Positions 25,196 through 25,504 of a DNA stretch of 25,504 nucleotides are shown here, in pieces. Under the pieces are notes generated by a model that did not search any database, was not told where the DNA came from, and saw nothing but the letters and a program-made list of their open reading frames with translations. Numbering within the stretch: position 1 is the stretch's first letter; every line of letters begins with the position of its first letter. The DNA is from Barthelona sp. PAP020 (taxonomy: Eukaryota > Metamonada: BaSk clade): NCBI GenBank assembly GCA_040182905.1, contig JARQWU010000147.1, forward strand, positions 1-25,504, given 5' to 3'. The position numbers and the translations under genes were made by a program.

Positions 25196-25504
25196 ATGCA
25201 AAGTTCCAAATATAGTTCAAAAAGAAATATTCCTGATGAGTTTCCACAAATAATGATGGATTTTACCAGAGAAATTCTTCGAAAATTGACATATGAAGAT
25301 ATTTCCAACATTTATGAATTTGGCGCTAGCTATTTTCAAGCATTATATAATGATGAACAGGCTCAAGGGGAAAATATTCTTTCTAGATTTTCAAATAATG
25401 AATTAGAATCAATGATTGGTGAGTTGTTTATGGCTGCTGATGCTAATGGAGATGGACATTTGTCATGGGAAGAATTTAGTGAATCTTTAAGCAGTTCATC
25501 ATTA
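25196..25504 (+). CDS. RIIa plus EF-hand protein (radial spoke protein 7-like), 5' part
   Basis: The frame begins at ATG 25196 and runs to the window edge without a stop (103 codons). Residues ~13-50 (IPDEFPQIMMDFTREILRKL, then DISNIYEFGASYFQAL) match the RIIa docking/dimerisation fold used by PKA RII and by ciliary proteins such as ROPN1, CABYR and RSP11. An EF-hand follows at about residues 75-97: DANGDGHLSWEE has the calcium-loop pattern D-x-N-x-D-G-x-x-S-x-x-E, so it should bind calcium. The RIIa then EF-hand order fits radial spoke protein 7, which joins calcium and PKA-type docking in the axoneme. The C-terminal part, where RSP7 has more EF-hands, is outside the window. With the DRC10-like gene, this supports a motile flagellum. 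Confidence 0.82.
   Translation, partial: MQSSKYSSKRNIPDEFPQIMMDFTREILRKLTYEDISNIYEFGASYFQALYNDEQAQGENILSRFSNNELESMIGELFMAADANGDGHLSWEEFSESLSSSSL

Noticed and set aside
1-25504. Bacterial-type elements: operons with Shine-Dalgarno sites, CRISPR arrays, insertion sequences, toxin-antitoxin pairs
   Set aside because: Gene content is clearly eukaryotic. No direct-repeat arrays, transposase frames or ribosome-binding sites were found.

Overview
This is a eukaryotic nuclear fragment from a very AT-rich, gene-dense, flagellated protist. Fifteen protein genes are called, thirteen complete and one cut at each edge. Every complete gene is a single uninterrupted reading frame, and no spliceosomal intron inside a coding region could be identified. 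TAA, TAG and TGA all serve as stops, so the code appears standard. Divergent start codons lie as close as 43 bp apart and one co-directional pair is separated by only 26 bp. Most start codons are preceded within about 5-30 bp by a T-rich tract. Ciliary proteins (a DRC10-like and an RSP7-like protein), compactness and absence of introns would fit a metamonad-type flagellate, but the sequence alone does not settle the lineage.

Layout. 1-342: 3' end of a stomatin/SPFH gene (+). 847-1974: FEN1 flap endonuclease (-), divergent from a PQ-loop membrane protein (2031-2867, +), which is followed 26 bp later by an orphan 195-aa protein (2894-3481). 3664-4731: DRC10/IQCD-like subunit of the ciliary nexin-dynein regulatory complex (+). 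5160-5906: a short propeller-like protein (-), divergent from a LIN9/ALWAYS EARLY homologue with a DIRP domain (6003-7505, +). 7901-9418: orphan 505-aa protein (-). 9577-10662: SEC12/PREB, the SAR1 exchange factor (-), 43 bp from the divergent TTC27-like TPR protein (10706-12928, +). 13079-15781: orphan 900-aa helical solenoid (-), divergent from an orphan 430-aa protein (15895-17187, +). 17256-18056: secreted GH18-like protein (+). A 1.4-kb spacer follows, then a protein kinase/coiled-coil/WD40 fusion (19454-21616, +), a highly degenerate kinesin-like protein (22034-24826, +), and the 5' end of a RIIa plus EF-hand protein resembling radial spoke protein 7 (25196-25504, +).

Functionally this is an ordinary mixed housekeeping and cytoskeletal neighbourhood: DNA replication/repair (FEN1), secretory traffic (SEC12), ribosome/assembly-type TPR protein (TTC27), cell-cycle transcription (LIN9) and motility (DRC10, RIIa/EF-hand, kinesin-like). 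No operon-like pathway grouping, mobile element, CRISPR array, tRNA or rRNA was found. I see no clear new multi-gene system. The items most worth a second look are the kinesin-like protein that keeps its P-loop but has lost the switch motifs, the kinase-WD40 fusion, the GH18-like protein with an eroded active-site motif, several long orphan proteins, and structured elements in the spacers. In three genes (13079-15781, 15895-17187, 17256-18056) the longest open frame begins with TTG upstream. I placed the start at the first in-frame ATG.
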